Shown: positions 40,671-49,450 of the stretch, in pieces
Position numbering within the stretch: the stretch's first letter is position 1
Layout: each line of letters opens with the position of its first letter
Source: Brevibacterium album DSM 18261
Lineage (GTDB): Bacteria; Actinomycetota; Actinomycetes; Actinomycetales; Brevibacteriaceae
NCBI RefSeq assembly: GCF_000426445.1
Contig: NZ_AUFJ01000011.1
Coordinates: 305,253 to 369,252, forward strand
Direction: 5' to 3'
DNA length: 64,000 nucleotides
The notes under the pieces: generated by a model
What the model saw: only the letters and a program-made list of their open reading frames with translations
Database searches by the model: none
What the model was told of the DNA's origin: nothing
Translations under genes and position numbers: made by a program

Positions 40671-42086
40671 GTGACTTCGCAGCCCCCCGCTCTCTCGGAC
40701 CAGCGCTCCGCCCGGCGGTCCCGGAACCCGTTCGCCCTGCTGGCTCGCGTGCCCTTCGGCTGGCAGGTGCTCACCGGCCTCGTCCTCGGCGTCGTCCTCG
40801 GTCTCGTGGCGGCGGGCATCGGCGAGGTGCCGGGGACCGGCGAGAACGGCGGGCCCGGCCCCAACGCTCTCATGATCGTCCTCGAGACGATCGGCTCGAT
40901 CTTCGTCACGCTGCTCAAGGCACTCGTCCCGCCGCTCATCTTCCTCGCGATCGTGAGCTCGATCGCGAATCTGCGGCAGGTGACCAACGCCGCCCGGCTC
41001 GCATGGAAGACGCTGGTGTGGTTCGCGCTCACGTCGCTCATCGCGGTGGCCATCGGGATCGCTCTCGGCATCCTCACGACTCCCGGCGCGCGCACCGGGG
41101 TGGATGCCTCGGCCGCGGAGGCCTCGCAGACGCAGGGCGGCTGGCTCGACTTCCTCGTAGGGCTCGTGCCCGCGAACTTCATCGGGCTCGAGGGCTCCGC
41201 GGGGGACGACGGCACCCTGTCCCTGAGCTTCAACGCACTGCAGATCCTCGTCATCTCCATCGCCGTCGGCATCGCCGTGCTCAGCGTCGGCGAGAAGGCG
41301 GATCCGTTCCTGCGCTTCACCTCCTCCGCGCTCGCGATCGTCCAGAGGCTCCTGTGGTGGGTCATCCGGCTCGCGCCCATCGGCACGGTGGGCCTCCTGG
41401 GCAATGCCGTGGCGAGCTACGGCTGGGCGGCCATCGGCCAGCTGGGCGTCTTCACGGCGGACGTCTACATCGGCATGCTCGTCGTGGCGCTGCTCGTCTA
41501 CCCTGTGCTCCTGCGCGTCTCCGGGCTCTCCGTCCGCTCCTTCCTCCGCGGCGTGTGGCCGGCGACGTCTCTGGGCTTCGTCTCCCGCAGCTCCCTGGGC
41601 ACCATGCCGATGACGCAGACGGTCACCGAGCGCATGGGCGTGCCGGCGCACTACGCCTCGTTCGCCGTGCCGCTGGGCGCGACCACCAAGATGGACGGCT
41701 GCGCGGCGATCTACCCGTCGCTCGCGGCGATCTTCGTCGCGAACTTCTACGGCGTGCAGCTCACTCTCACGGACTACCTGCTCATCGTGCTGGTCTGCGT
41801 GCTCGGATCTGCGGCCACCGCCGGGATGACGGGGGCGACCGTCATGCTCACCCTCACCCTCTCCACGCTGGGCCTCCCTCTCGAGGGTGTGGGCCTGCTG
41901 CTGGCGATCGACCCGATCCTCGACATGGGCCGGACGGCGCTCAATGTCACCGGGCAGTCGCTCGTCGCGGTGATCGTGGCAGCGCGCGAGAAGATCCTCG
42001 ACCGCGAGGCCTACGCAGCGGCGGCCCGCCGGTCGTTCGCGGGAGAGGATGCCCCGGCGGGCGAACAGCACGTGCGCACGCACTGA
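40671..42086 (+). CDS. Dicarboxylate/amino acid:cation symporter (DAACS/SDF family)
   Basis: This 471-residue membrane protein of the GltP/DctA family imports glutamate, aspartate or C4-dicarboxylates with Na+ or H+. The signature lies in SRSSLGTMPMTQTVTERMGV and VPLGATTKMDGCAAIYPSLA (the TxMDG motif) and helix 8 (ILDMGRTALNVTGQSLVAVI). The re-entrant loop SRSSLGT departs from the usual SSSAATLP motif, so substrate preference may differ. It lies just downstream of the aspartate aminotransferase gene, consistent with aspartate uptake and use. Confidence 0.9.
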   Translation: MTSQPPALSDQRSARRSRNPFALLARVPFGWQVLTGLVLGVVLGLVAAGIGEVPGTGENGGPGPNALMIVLETIGSIFVTLLKALVPPLIFLAIVSSIANLRQVTNAARLAWKTLVWFALTSLIAVAIGIALGILTTPGARTGVDASAAEASQTQGGWLDFLVGLVPANFIGLEGSAGDDGTLSLSFNALQILVISIAVGIAVLSVGEKADPFLRFTSSALAIVQRLLWWVIRLAPIGTVGLLGNAVASYGWAAIGQLGVFTADVYIGMLVVALLVYPVLLRVSGLSVRSFLRGVWPATSLGFVSRSSLGTMPMTQTVTERMGVPAHYASFAVPLGATTKMDGCAAIYPSLAAIFVANFYGVQLTLTDYLLIVLVCVLGSAATAGMTGATVMLTLTLSTLGLPLEGVGLLLAIDPILDMGRTALNVTGQSLVAVIVAAREKILDREAYAAAARRSFAGEDAPAGEQHVRTH

Positions 42087-42149
42087 CCCGGGAACTCCTC
42101 ACGTTTCGGTAACGCCCCCTGGTCCGCCGGTTCCCGCACCTGAGAGACT

Positions 42150-42178
42150 GCTGTCCAATCCCAGACAGCTGGGTGGAC
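42150..42178 (+). promoter_or_regulatory. Competing hairpins in the betaine-binding protein leader
   Basis: GCTGTC (42150-42155) can pair with GACAGC (42164-42169). Alternatively GTCC..CCCA (42153-42163) can pair with TGGG.GGAC (42170-42178). The two folds exclude each other. The segment is 39 bases before ATG 42217; it may control expression, but no known riboswitch class is recognised. Confidence 0.35.
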
Positions 42179-42216
42179 ACGTGCTGTGCGCACCGGTCAC
42201 AGAGGAGACAGGGACG

Positions 42217-43212
42217 ATGAAGACCCGCAGATCCATGACACTGGCAGGCATGATCGCCGCCTCCGCCCTCGTCCTCACCGCGTGCGGTGAGACGGAGGCG
42301 GGGCAGGCGCAGGGCGACGCGGACGCCGGTGCGGCCGAGGAGGGGACGGACTGGTCGGACTGCACACCGGGCGAGCAGTCAGCGGAGGTGGATCTCGCCG
42401 CCGAGGAGGACAAGGAGATCAGCATCGCGGCCTTCAACGGCTGGGACGAGTCCTTCGCCGCGGCGCACCTCACCAAGTACGCGCTCGAGGAGGAGGGCTA
42501 CTCCGTCACCATCGAGGGCTTCGAGGCCGGACCCGGCTACACGGCGGTGGCCGAGGGCGACATCGACTTCCTCATGGACGCGTGGCTGCCGGTCACGCAC
42601 GAGGACTACATCGCGCAGTTCGACGAGCAGCTCGAGGCTTCCGGCTGCTGGTACGTGCAGGCGGCCAACACGATCGCCGTGAACGAGGACTCCCCCGCGC
42701 AGTCGATGGCCGACCTCGCAGAGATGGCCGATGAGCACAACAGCACGATCGTCGGGATCGAGGCCGGGGCCGGACTCACCCGGCAGACGCAGGACATCAT
42801 GATCCCGACCTACGGGCTCGAGGACTGGGAGTTCAAGATCTCCTCGACACCTGCCATGCTCGCCGAGCTCAAATCGGCGACGGATTCCGGTGAGAACATC
42901 GTCGTCACGCTGTGGCGTCCGCACTGGGCCTATGACGCCTTCCCGATCCGGGACCTCGAGGATCCGGAAGGTGCGATGGGCGCGGCCGAGGTGATCTACA
43001 ACTTCGCGACCGCGGGCTTCGGCGAGGAGCACCCGGAGGTCTCGCAGCTGCTGAAGAACCTCGTCATCAGCGATGAGAACCTGGCGAGCGTCGAGAACGT
43101 CATGTTCTCCGACGAGAACTACGGCGGTGAGAACCTCGACGAGGCCGTGGCCGAATGGGTCGCGGACAACCCCGAGTTCATCGAGGACTGGAAGGCGGGC
43201 GCGCTCACCTGA
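42217..43212 (+). CDS. Glycine betaine/choline ABC transporter substrate-binding lipoprotein
   Basis: This 331-residue lipoprotein (signal MKTRRSMTLAGMIAASALVL, then TACGE as the lipobox) has an OpuAC-type binding fold. Aromatic-cage segments include AAFNGWDESFAAAHLTKYAL, FLMDAWLPVTHEDY, AGAGLTRQTQDIMIPTYGLE and VVTLWRPHWAYDAFPIRDLE. It should bind glycine betaine, proline betaine or carnitine outside the cell. No OpuA-type ATPase or permease gene is nearby, so it is an orphan here. GAGGAGA precedes ATG 42217 and a strong terminator follows. Confidence 0.88.
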   Translation: MKTRRSMTLAGMIAASALVLTACGETEAGQAQGDADAGAAEEGTDWSDCTPGEQSAEVDLAAEEDKEISIAAFNGWDESFAAAHLTKYALEEEGYSVTIEGFEAGPGYTAVAEGDIDFLMDAWLPVTHEDYIAQFDEQLEASGCWYVQAANTIAVNEDSPAQSMADLAEMADEHNSTIVGIEAGAGLTRQTQDIMIPTYGLEDWEFKISSTPAMLAELKSATDSGENIVVTLWRPHWAYDAFPIRDLEDPEGAMGAAEVIYNFATAGFGEEHPEVSQLLKNLVISDENLASVENVMFSDENYGGENLDEAVAEWVADNPEFIEDWKAGALT

Positions 43213-43251
43213 CGGCAGGTTCGGCTGATCGCCGAGATGCCCGGATCAGAC

Positions 43252-43292
43252 GCCGAAGGGCGGGGACCCCGTGGGGGTTCCCGCCCTTCGGC
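43252..43292. terminator. 19-bp hairpin terminator between betaine-binding protein and fadB2-like genes
   Basis: Bases 43252-43270 pair with 43274-43292 (one G-T wobble) around a GTG loop, in the convergent gap. There is no T-tract. It probably terminates transcription from both sides. Confidence 0.8.
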
Positions 43293-43314
43293 TGTGCGAC
43301 GAGCGCGCCTCAGC

Positions 43315-44178
43315 TCACTTCTTGCCGTAGTCGTAGAAGCCGCGGCCGGTCTTCACGCCGAGCAGCCCCGCATCGACCATGCGCGAGAGCAGGACCGGCG
43401 GCTTGGCGGCCGGATCTCCGGTCTCCTCGTAGATGCTCCGGCCCACGAAGAGGCACGTGTCCAGTCCCACCCTGTCAGCCAGGGCGATGGGCCCCATGGG
43501 GTGGGCGCAGCCGTTGACCATCCCGAGATCCACGTCCTCCTTCGTCGCCCGCCCAGACTCCACCATCCTGATCGCGGAGAACAGGAAGGGGATGAGCAGG
43601 GCGTTGACGACGAAGCCCGGCCGGTCCTGAGCCCGGATCGTCACCTTGCCGAGCACCTCGGAGGCGAACGCCTCGACCTCGTCGACGACGGCGGGGTCCG
43701 TGAGCTCGGAGACGACGAGCTCCACGAGCGGCTGGACCGGCGCGGGGTTGAAGAAGTGGATGCCCAGCACCCGCTCCGGCCGCTTCGTCGACTGCGCGAA
43801 CCGGACGATCGGCATCGAGGACGTGTTCGAGGCGAGAATCGCGTCCTCGTCCTTCACGATGGCGTCGAGCTCGGCGAAGATCGCCTTCTTGATCTCCTCG
43901 TTCTCGCTCGCCGCCTCGATGACGAGGCGGCAGTCGGCGAGATCCGCGAGATCCGTCGTGAAGGTGAGCCGGCCGAGTGCGGCGTCCCGCTCCTCGGCGG
44001 AGAGCTTGCCGCGCTCCACTCCCCTCTCCAGGCTCTTCTCGATGCGCCCCCGCCCGGCCGCGACAGCCTCGGCGCTGATGTCCCGGACGACCACGATCAG
44101 GCCTGCCCGGGCGAGCACCTCGGCGATGCCGGATCCCATGAGTCCGGAGCCCACTACCCCGGCGCGTTCGATGGTCAT
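43315..44178 (-). CDS. 3-hydroxybutyryl-CoA dehydrogenase
   Basis: This 287-residue enzyme oxidises 3-hydroxyacyl-CoA to 3-oxoacyl-CoA with NAD (or the reverse, in butyrate or PHB metabolism). The Rossmann motif is AGVVGSGLMGSGIAEVLARA. The catalytic residues lie in ASNTSSMPI, GIHFFNPAPVQPLVEL and DRPGFVVNALLIPFL. The C-terminal helical domain shows GCAHPMGPIALADRVGLDTC and LLGVKTGRGFYDY. AAAGGGATAGG precedes ATG 44178. It is the last gene of the pyc-def group on this strand. Confidence 0.93.
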   Translation of the reverse strand: MTIERAGVVGSGLMGSGIAEVLARAGLIVVVRDISAEAVAAGRGRIEKSLERGVERGKLSAEERDAALGRLTFTTDLADLADCRLVIEAASENEEIKKAIFAELDAIVKDEDAILASNTSSMPIVRFAQSTKRPERVLGIHFFNPAPVQPLVELVVSELTDPAVVDEVEAFASEVLGKVTIRAQDRPGFVVNALLIPFLFSAIRMVESGRATKEDVDLGMVNGCAHPMGPIALADRVGLDTCLFVGRSIYEETGDPAAKPPVLLSRMVDAGLLGVKTGRGFYDYGKK

Positions 44179-44229
44179 ATGCCTATCCCTTTCGTCGTTC
44201 CTGCACCCACATCAGAAGCAGTGCTCACA

Positions 44230-44721
44230 TCAGAACCATTCGGCCTGACGGATCGCCCGCAGCGCCTCGCGGCGCCGCTCCTTGGGCAGCGTCTCGACGT
44301 ACACGGTGCCGTCGAGGTGGTCGGTCTCGTGCTGGAGCATCTGGGCGAACACGCCCTCGCCCTCGATCCGGACCTCCTCACCCTCGACGTCCACACCGCT
44401 CACCGCCGCGTGCTCCCACCGGGGCGTGGGGAACCACAGCCCCGGCACGGAGAGGCAGCCCTCGTCGATGTCGCGCAGCTCTCCCCCGGTCTCGACGACC
44501 ACGGGGTTGATGACGTGGCCGATGCGACCGTCGAGGTGATAGGCGAAGATCCGCCTGCTCACCCCGATCTGCGGTGCCGCCACCGCCGCACGCCCCTCGG
44601 GGGCGGCGGTGGCGGCGAGATCGTCCACGAGCGCCCGCAGCGCATCGTCGAAGACGGTGACCGGCACGCAGACGCTGCGCAGCACCGGATCGCCGTAGTG
44701 CCGGATGGCCCGCTCAGGCAT
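44230..44721 (-). CDS. def: Peptide deformylase
   Basis: This 163-residue metallohydrolase removes the formyl group from new polypeptides. Motif 1 is AVAAPQIGVS, motif 2 EGCLSVPGLW (zinc Cys) and motif 3 QHETDHLDG (HExxH). The His-Glu-Thr-Asp-His form is a little unusual in position 3 (often Tyr/Ile/Val). It starts inside the end of pyruvate carboxylase (8-bp overlap), so it is translated with that gene. Confidence 0.93.
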   Translation of the reverse strand: MPERAIRHYGDPVLRSVCVPVTVFDDALRALVDDLAATAAPEGRAAVAAPQIGVSRRIFAYHLDGRIGHVINPVVVETGGELRDIDEGCLSVPGLWFPTPRWEHAAVSGVDVEGEEVRIEGEGVFAQMLQHETDHLDGTVYVETLPKERRREALRAIRQAEWF

Positions 44722-47700
44722 CGACCACCACGACCAGGTCGCCGCCCTCGAGCTGCTGCACGGGACCGATCGCGAGCCGCGAGACGGTGCCGTCGATCTG
44801 CGCCGTGATGGAGGCCTCCATCTTCATCGCCTCGATGGTCGCGACCGTCTGCCCGGCCTTCACCGCATCGCCCACCGCGACCTGGAGCGTCACGACGCCG
44901 GCGAAGGGGCTGGCCACATGGCCGGCATTGTCCGGATCGGCCTTCTCCGCAGTCGCGACGTCCACCTCGACGGAGCGATCGCGCACCGAAATCGGCCGCA
45001 GCTGGCCGTTGAGGGTGCACATGACGGTCCGCATGCCCCGCTCATCGGCCGAGCCCACCGCCTGGATGCCCACGAGCAGGGACTTGCCCCGTTCGATCCG
45101 CACCGTGTGCTCCTCGCCCTCGGCCATCCCGTAGAGGTAGAGCTGCGTGTCCAGCACGGACAGATCGCCGTAGGCCTCACGGACCCGCGTGTACTCCTTG
45201 GTGGGCTGCGCGAACAGGAGACGGTTCAGCGTCTCCTGCCGGGTGCGGCCCGGCTCGGCCAGCAGCGCCGCGTCCTCCTCCGGGAGATCGGCCTCCGGCG
45301 CCCTGTGCGTCCGGCCGGCCAGCGCCTTCGTGCGGAAGGGCTCCGGCCAGCCGCCGGGAGGATCGCCCAGGTCACCGGAGAGGAAGCCCACGACGGAGTC
45401 GGGCACGTCGAAGCGCTCGGGATGCTCCTCGAACTCCTGCGGATCCGCGCCGACGGCCACGAGGTGGAGGGCGAGATCGCCGACGACCTTGGACGAGGGG
45501 GTCACCTTGACGAGGTGGCCCAGCAGCCTGTCGGCCGCCTCGTACATCGCCTCGATCTCCTCGAACTTCTCCCCCAGGCCCAGCGCCACCGCCTGCTGGC
45601 GGAGGTTCGAGAGCTGCCCGCCGGGGATCTCGTGCCGGTACACGCGCCCGGTCGGACCGGGCAGTCCCGATTCGAAGGGCCGGTAGACATTGCGCACGGC
45701 CTCCCAGTACGGCTCCAGGTCGGAGACCGCGGACAGGCTCAGCCCGGTGTCGCGCTCGGTGTGCTCGAGCGCGGCCACGAGGGCCGAGAGCGAGGGCTGG
45801 CTCGTCGTGCCCGACATCGCCGCGCTCGCCGCGTCGACGGCGTCCGCGCCCGCGGCCGAGGCCGCCATGAGCGTGGCGAGCTGTCCGCCGGCCGTGTCAT
45901 GGGTGTGGACGTGGACCGGCAGGTCGAAGCGCTCGCGGAGCGCGGTGACGAGCTTCGTGGCCGCCGCCGGCCGCAGCAGGCCGGCCATGTCCTTGATCGC
46001 GAGCACGTGCGCGCCGGCCTCGACGATCTGCTCGGCCAGGCGCAGGTAGTAGTCGAGGGTGTAGAGCTCCTCGGCCGGGTTGAGGAGGTCGGAGGTGTAG
46101 CAGAGCGCGACCTCCGCGACCGAGGTGCCGGTCGCCCGGACCGCGTCGATCGCCGGCCGCATCTGCGAGACGTCGTTGAGCGCGTCGAAGATGCGGAAGA
46201 TGTCCACGCCCACCTCGGCGGCCTCGGCGACGAAGGCGTCCGTGACCTGCGTGGGGTAGGGCGTGTAGCCCACGGTGTTGCGGCCCCGCAGCAGCATCTG
46301 GAGATTGATGTTGGGGATCGCCTCGCGCAGGCGGCCCAGCCGCTCCCAGGGGTCCTCTCCCAGGAAGCGCAGCGCGACGTCGTAGGTCGCCCCGCCCCAG
46401 CACTCGACGCTCAGCAGCTCCGGGGTGAGCCGGGAGAGGTGCTCGGCCGGCGCCAGGAGGTCCTTCGTGCGCACGCGCGTGGCGAGCAGGGACTGGTGCG
46501 CATCGCGGAATGTCGTGTCCGTGACCGCGAGCGCAGACTGCGCGCGCAGCGCCTGCGCCCAGCCCTCCGGTCCGAGTTCGGCGAGCTGCTGACGGGAGCC
46601 GGCCGGCGCCTCGGGCACCCCCCCGAGGGAGGGGAGCTTGACGGCGGGATCGATGCTGAGCGGCGCGCGCCCGTGGGGGCGGTTGACCGTGACATCCGCG
46701 AGGTAGTCGAGGATCTTCGAGCCGCGGTCGGCGCCCGAGCGGGCCTCGAGCAGGTGGGGGTGGTCGTCGATGAACGTCGTCGCGAGATCGCCGGCTCGGA
46801 ACTGCGGCTGGTCGAGGACGGCCTTGAGGAAGCCGATGTTCGAGGCGACGCCGCGGATGCGGAACTCCGCGAGCGCACGGCGGGCGCGCTCGACGGCCTG
46901 GGTGAAGGTCCGGCCCCGGGTGGTGCACTTGACGAGCATGGAGTCGAAGTGGGCGGAGACCTCGGCGCCGGCGTAGGCCGTGCCGCCGTCCAGCCGCACG
47001 CCCGCGCCGCCCGCCGAGCGGTATGCGGTGATGACGCCGGTGTCCGGCCGGAACGAGTTCGCGGGGTCCTCGGTCGTGATGCGGCACTGCAGTGCGGCAC
47101 CCTTGATGTGGACGGTGTCCTGGGACAGCCCGATGTCCTCCAGCGTCGCACCGGAGGCGATGAGGAGCTGGGACTGGACGAGGTCGACGTCCGTGATCTC
47201 CTCCGTGACGGTGTGCTCGACCTGGATGCGCGGATTCATCTCGATGAACGCGTGCTTGCCGGCGCGGGGGCCCGCCGTCTCGAGGAGGAACTCGACCGTC
47301 CCGGCGTTCTGGTAGCCGATCTCGGACGCGAAGCGCAGCGCATCGGCACGCAGCGCATCGGCGACCTCAGGGGCGAGATTGGGCGCCGGCGCGATCTCGA
47401 CGACCTTCTGATGGCGGCGCTGGATGGAGCAGTCGCGCTCGAACAGGTGGATCATGTTCGAGTCGTTGTCCGCGAGCACCTGCACCTCGATGTGGCGGGG
47501 GCGCTGGACGGCCTGCTCGATGAAGACGGTCGGGTCCCCGAAAGCGCCCTCGGCCTCGCGCATCGCGGCCTTGAGGGCCTCCACGAGCTCGCCGTGCGAG
47601 TCGACCCGGCGCATGCCGCGGCCGCCGCCGCCGGCCACGGCCTTGACGAAGAGCGGGAACTCCATGCCGGAGGCCTCGGACAGCAGCTCGTCGATGTCCG

Positions 47701-48115
47701 CCGAGGGGCGCGTCGAAGCCAGCGTCGGCACGCCCGAGCGGCGTGCGGCATCGAGCGCCTGCACCTTGTTGCCGGCCATCTCGAGGACGTCGGCGCGCGG
47801 TCCCACGAAGGTGATCCCGGCAGCCGCGCAGGCCCGGGCGAGCTCGGGGTTCTCGGACAGGAAGCCGTACCCGGGGTAGACGGCGTCCGCCCCGGACTCC
47901 TTCGCCACGCGCATGATCTCGGCGACGTCGAGGTAGGCGCGGACGGGGTGGCCCTCGGAGCCGATCTGGTAGGCCTCATCGGCCTTCAGGCGATGTTCGG
48001 AATTGCGATCCTCGTATGGGAAGACCGCGACGGTCTCCGCGCCCAGCTCGTAGGCGGCGCGGAATGCGCGGACCGCGATTTCACCGCGGTTGGCGACTAG
48101 CACCTTTCGGAACAT
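44714..48115 (-). CDS. pyc: Pyruvate carboxylase
   Basis: This 1133-residue biotin enzyme makes oxaloacetate from pyruvate and bicarbonate, replenishing the TCA cycle. The biotin carboxylase part starts MFRKVLVANRGEIAVRAFRA and includes KAVAGGGGRGMRRV and VEHTVTEEITDVDLVQSQL. The carboxyltransferase part has TDTTFRDAHQSLLATRVR, PFESGLPGPTGRVYRHEIPG and VHTHDTAGGQLATLMAA. The C-terminal biotinyl domain has IEAMKMEASITA with the biotin Lys. ATG 48115 gives the canonical start; a longer frame begins at 48145. Confidence 0.95.
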   Translation of the reverse strand: MFRKVLVANRGEIAVRAFRAAYELGAETVAVFPYEDRNSEHRLKADEAYQIGSEGHPVRAYLDVAEIMRVAKESGADAVYPGYGFLSENPELARACAAAGITFVGPRADVLEMAGNKVQALDAARRSGVPTLASTRPSADIDELLSEASGMEFPLFVKAVAGGGGRGMRRVDSHGELVEALKAAMREAEGAFGDPTVFIEQAVQRPRHIEVQVLADNDSNMIHLFERDCSIQRRHQKVVEIAPAPNLAPEVADALRADALRFASEIGYQNAGTVEFLLETAGPRAGKHAFIEMNPRIQVEHTVTEEITDVDLVQSQLLIASGATLEDIGLSQDTVHIKGAALQCRITTEDPANSFRPDTGVITAYRSAGGAGVRLDGGTAYAGAEVSAHFDSMLVKCTTRGRTFTQAVERARRALAEFRIRGVASNIGFLKAVLDQPQFRAGDLATTFIDDHPHLLEARSGADRGSKILDYLADVTVNRPHGRAPLSIDPAVKLPSLGGVPEAPAGSRQQLAELGPEGWAQALRAQSALAVTDTTFRDAHQSLLATRVRTKDLLAPAEHLSRLTPELLSVECWGGATYDVALRFLGEDPWERLGRLREAIPNINLQMLLRGRNTVGYTPYPTQVTDAFVAEAAEVGVDIFRIFDALNDVSQMRPAIDAVRATGTSVAEVALCYTSDLLNPAEELYTLDYYLRLAEQIVEAGAHVLAIKDMAGLLRPAAATKLVTALRERFDLPVHVHTHDTAGGQLATLMAASAAGADAVDAASAAMSGTTSQPSLSALVAALEHTERDTGLSLSAVSDLEPYWEAVRNVYRPFESGLPGPTGRVYRHEIPGGQLSNLRQQAVALGLGEKFEEIEAMYEAADRLLGHLVKVTPSSKVVGDLALHLVAVGADPQEFEEHPERFDVPDSVVGFLSGDLGDPPGGWPEPFRTKALAGRTHRAPEADLPEEDAALLAEPGRTRQETLNRLLFAQPTKEYTRVREAYGDLSVLDTQLYLYGMAEGEEHTVRIERGKSLLVGIQAVGSADERGMRTVMCTLNGQLRPISVRDRSVEVDVATAEKADPDNAGHVASPFAGVVTLQVAVGDAVKAGQTVATIEAMKMEASITAQIDGTVSRLAIGPVQQLEGGDLVVVVDA

Positions 48116-48155
48116 TCGAACTCGTTTCTCTCCGGCACCGCACACTCGCGCGGCG

Positions 48156-48181
48156 CTGTTCAGCGGAACAGGGCCACTCTA
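48156..48181 (-). promoter_or_regulatory. pyc promoter with adjacent inverted repeat
   Basis: TAGAGT on the minus strand (48181-48176) is a likely -10. CTGTTC-AGCG-GAACAG (48156-48171) lies just downstream, at the expected transcription start, where a repressor could bind. Confidence 0.4.
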
Positions 48182-48261
48182 CAAGTGGGCTGCGCCACGT
48201 CGCGGGCGGGGTGCCCGGGGCCCTTCCGGAGCACGCACGGTGCCGTGTCCGCGGCCTTGGC

Positions 48262-48267
48262 TAGGGT
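48262..48267 (+). promoter_or_regulatory. Leaderless -10 box of sbcD
   Basis: TAGGGT ends exactly 7 bases before ATG 48275. Confidence 0.5.
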
Positions 48268-48274
48268 GAGGCGC

Positions 48275-49450
48275 ATGCGGATCCTCCACACCTCCGACTG
48301 GCACCTGGGCCGGCGCATCCACGGCTCCGGCACGGAGGCGGCCCACGCGGCGTTCATCGACTGGCTCACCGCCCTCGTCGCGGACCGCGGAATCGATGCC
48401 GTGCTGGTCTCCGGAGACGTCTACGACCGGGCGATCCCGCACCCGGACGCACTCGCCCTGTGGGACCGCGCGACGTCGGCGCTGCTGACCGCCGGCGCCC
48501 GGATCATCGCCACGAGCGGCAACCACGACTCGTTCATCCGGCTGGGAGTGGGCAGGCGGCAGCTCGACGGCGCCGGCCTGCACCTGTGCACGCGGCTCAG
48601 CGACATCGTGCGCCCCGTGCGGCTGGACTACGAGGGCCGGGAACTGGCACCGGACGATCCGGAGCCGGGCGTCTCCTTCCACGGCATCCCCTATCTCGAA
48701 CCGGCGCTCGTATGGGAGCGGCTGGGAGCCGCGGCGCGCACTCACACCGCCGTGCTCACGGCTGCGATGGATCGGATCGGAGCGGTGCGGCCGGAGCGGG
48801 ACCGGCTCATCGTCCTCGCGCACGCGTTCGTGGCAGGGTCGGCCGCGAGCGACTCCGAGCGCGACATCTCGGTGGGCGGGGTGGGCCTCGCGCCGCTGTC
48901 GGTCTTCGCGAACTGCGATTACGCCGCCCTCGGCCATGTCCACCGTCCGCACGACCTCGCCGCACACGTGCGCTATTCGGGCTCCCCGCTGCCCTTCTCC
49001 TTCGGGGAGGAGGATACGCCCAAGCGCGTCGTCGAGATCGAGCTGACAGGCCCCGACTCCGCCCCCGTCCTCACCGACCATGCAGTCCCCGAACTCCTGC
49101 GCCTGCGCACGCTCTCGGGCACGCTCGAGGGGGTGCTCGCCGCCGCTCACGAGCACGCGGACGCGCTCGTGAGCGTCGAGCTCACGGATCCGGGCCGCGT
49201 CCCCGGCGCGCTCGAGAGGCTCAGGCAGGCCTTCCCCGGTTTCATCCGGATGTCGTGGACGGGCCTCGCAGAGCGGCCCGTCGCGCCCGTGCACACGGCG
49301 GCCTCGGCCGCGGCGCGGACCGACACCGAGGTCTTCGGCGAGTTCTACGAGACCCAGCGCGGCATCCCCGCACCCGCCCACGCTCTCGAGCGCTTCGAAT
49401 CCGCCCTCGCACAGGTGCTGAGCCAGGCGGAGAGCGGGGGCCGGGCATGA
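48275..49450 (+). CDS. sbcD: SbcD exonuclease (Mre11-like)
   Basis: This 391-residue Mre11-family nuclease works with SbcC to cut DNA ends and hairpins. Motifs: ILHTSDWHLGRRI (D, H), VLVSGDVYDRA, ATSGNHDS, LAHAFVAGS and ALGHVHRPH. The C-terminal capping domain follows. It is coupled to sbcC by ATGA overlap. The start ATG 48275 has no Shine-Dalgarno but a well-spaced -10. Confidence 0.93.
   Translation: MRILHTSDWHLGRRIHGSGTEAAHAAFIDWLTALVADRGIDAVLVSGDVYDRAIPHPDALALWDRATSALLTAGARIIATSGNHDSFIRLGVGRRQLDGAGLHLCTRLSDIVRPVRLDYEGRELAPDDPEPGVSFHGIPYLEPALVWERLGAAARTHTAVLTAAMDRIGAVRPERDRLIVLAHAFVAGSAASDSERDISVGGVGLAPLSVFANCDYAALGHVHRPHDLAAHVRYSGSPLPFSFGEEDTPKRVVEIELTGPDSAPVLTDHAVPELLRLRTLSGTLEGVLAAAHEHADALVSVELTDPGRVPGALERLRQAFPGFIRMSWTGLAERPVAPVHTAASAAARTDTEVFGEFYETQRGIPAPAHALERFESALAQVLSQAESGGRA

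Noticed and set aside
42121..42180. Known riboswitch class before the betaine-binding protein (glycine, TPP, ydaO)
   Set aside because: CTGAGA and GGxGG words occur, but the conserved cores of these classes are not present; only the alternative stems are reported.
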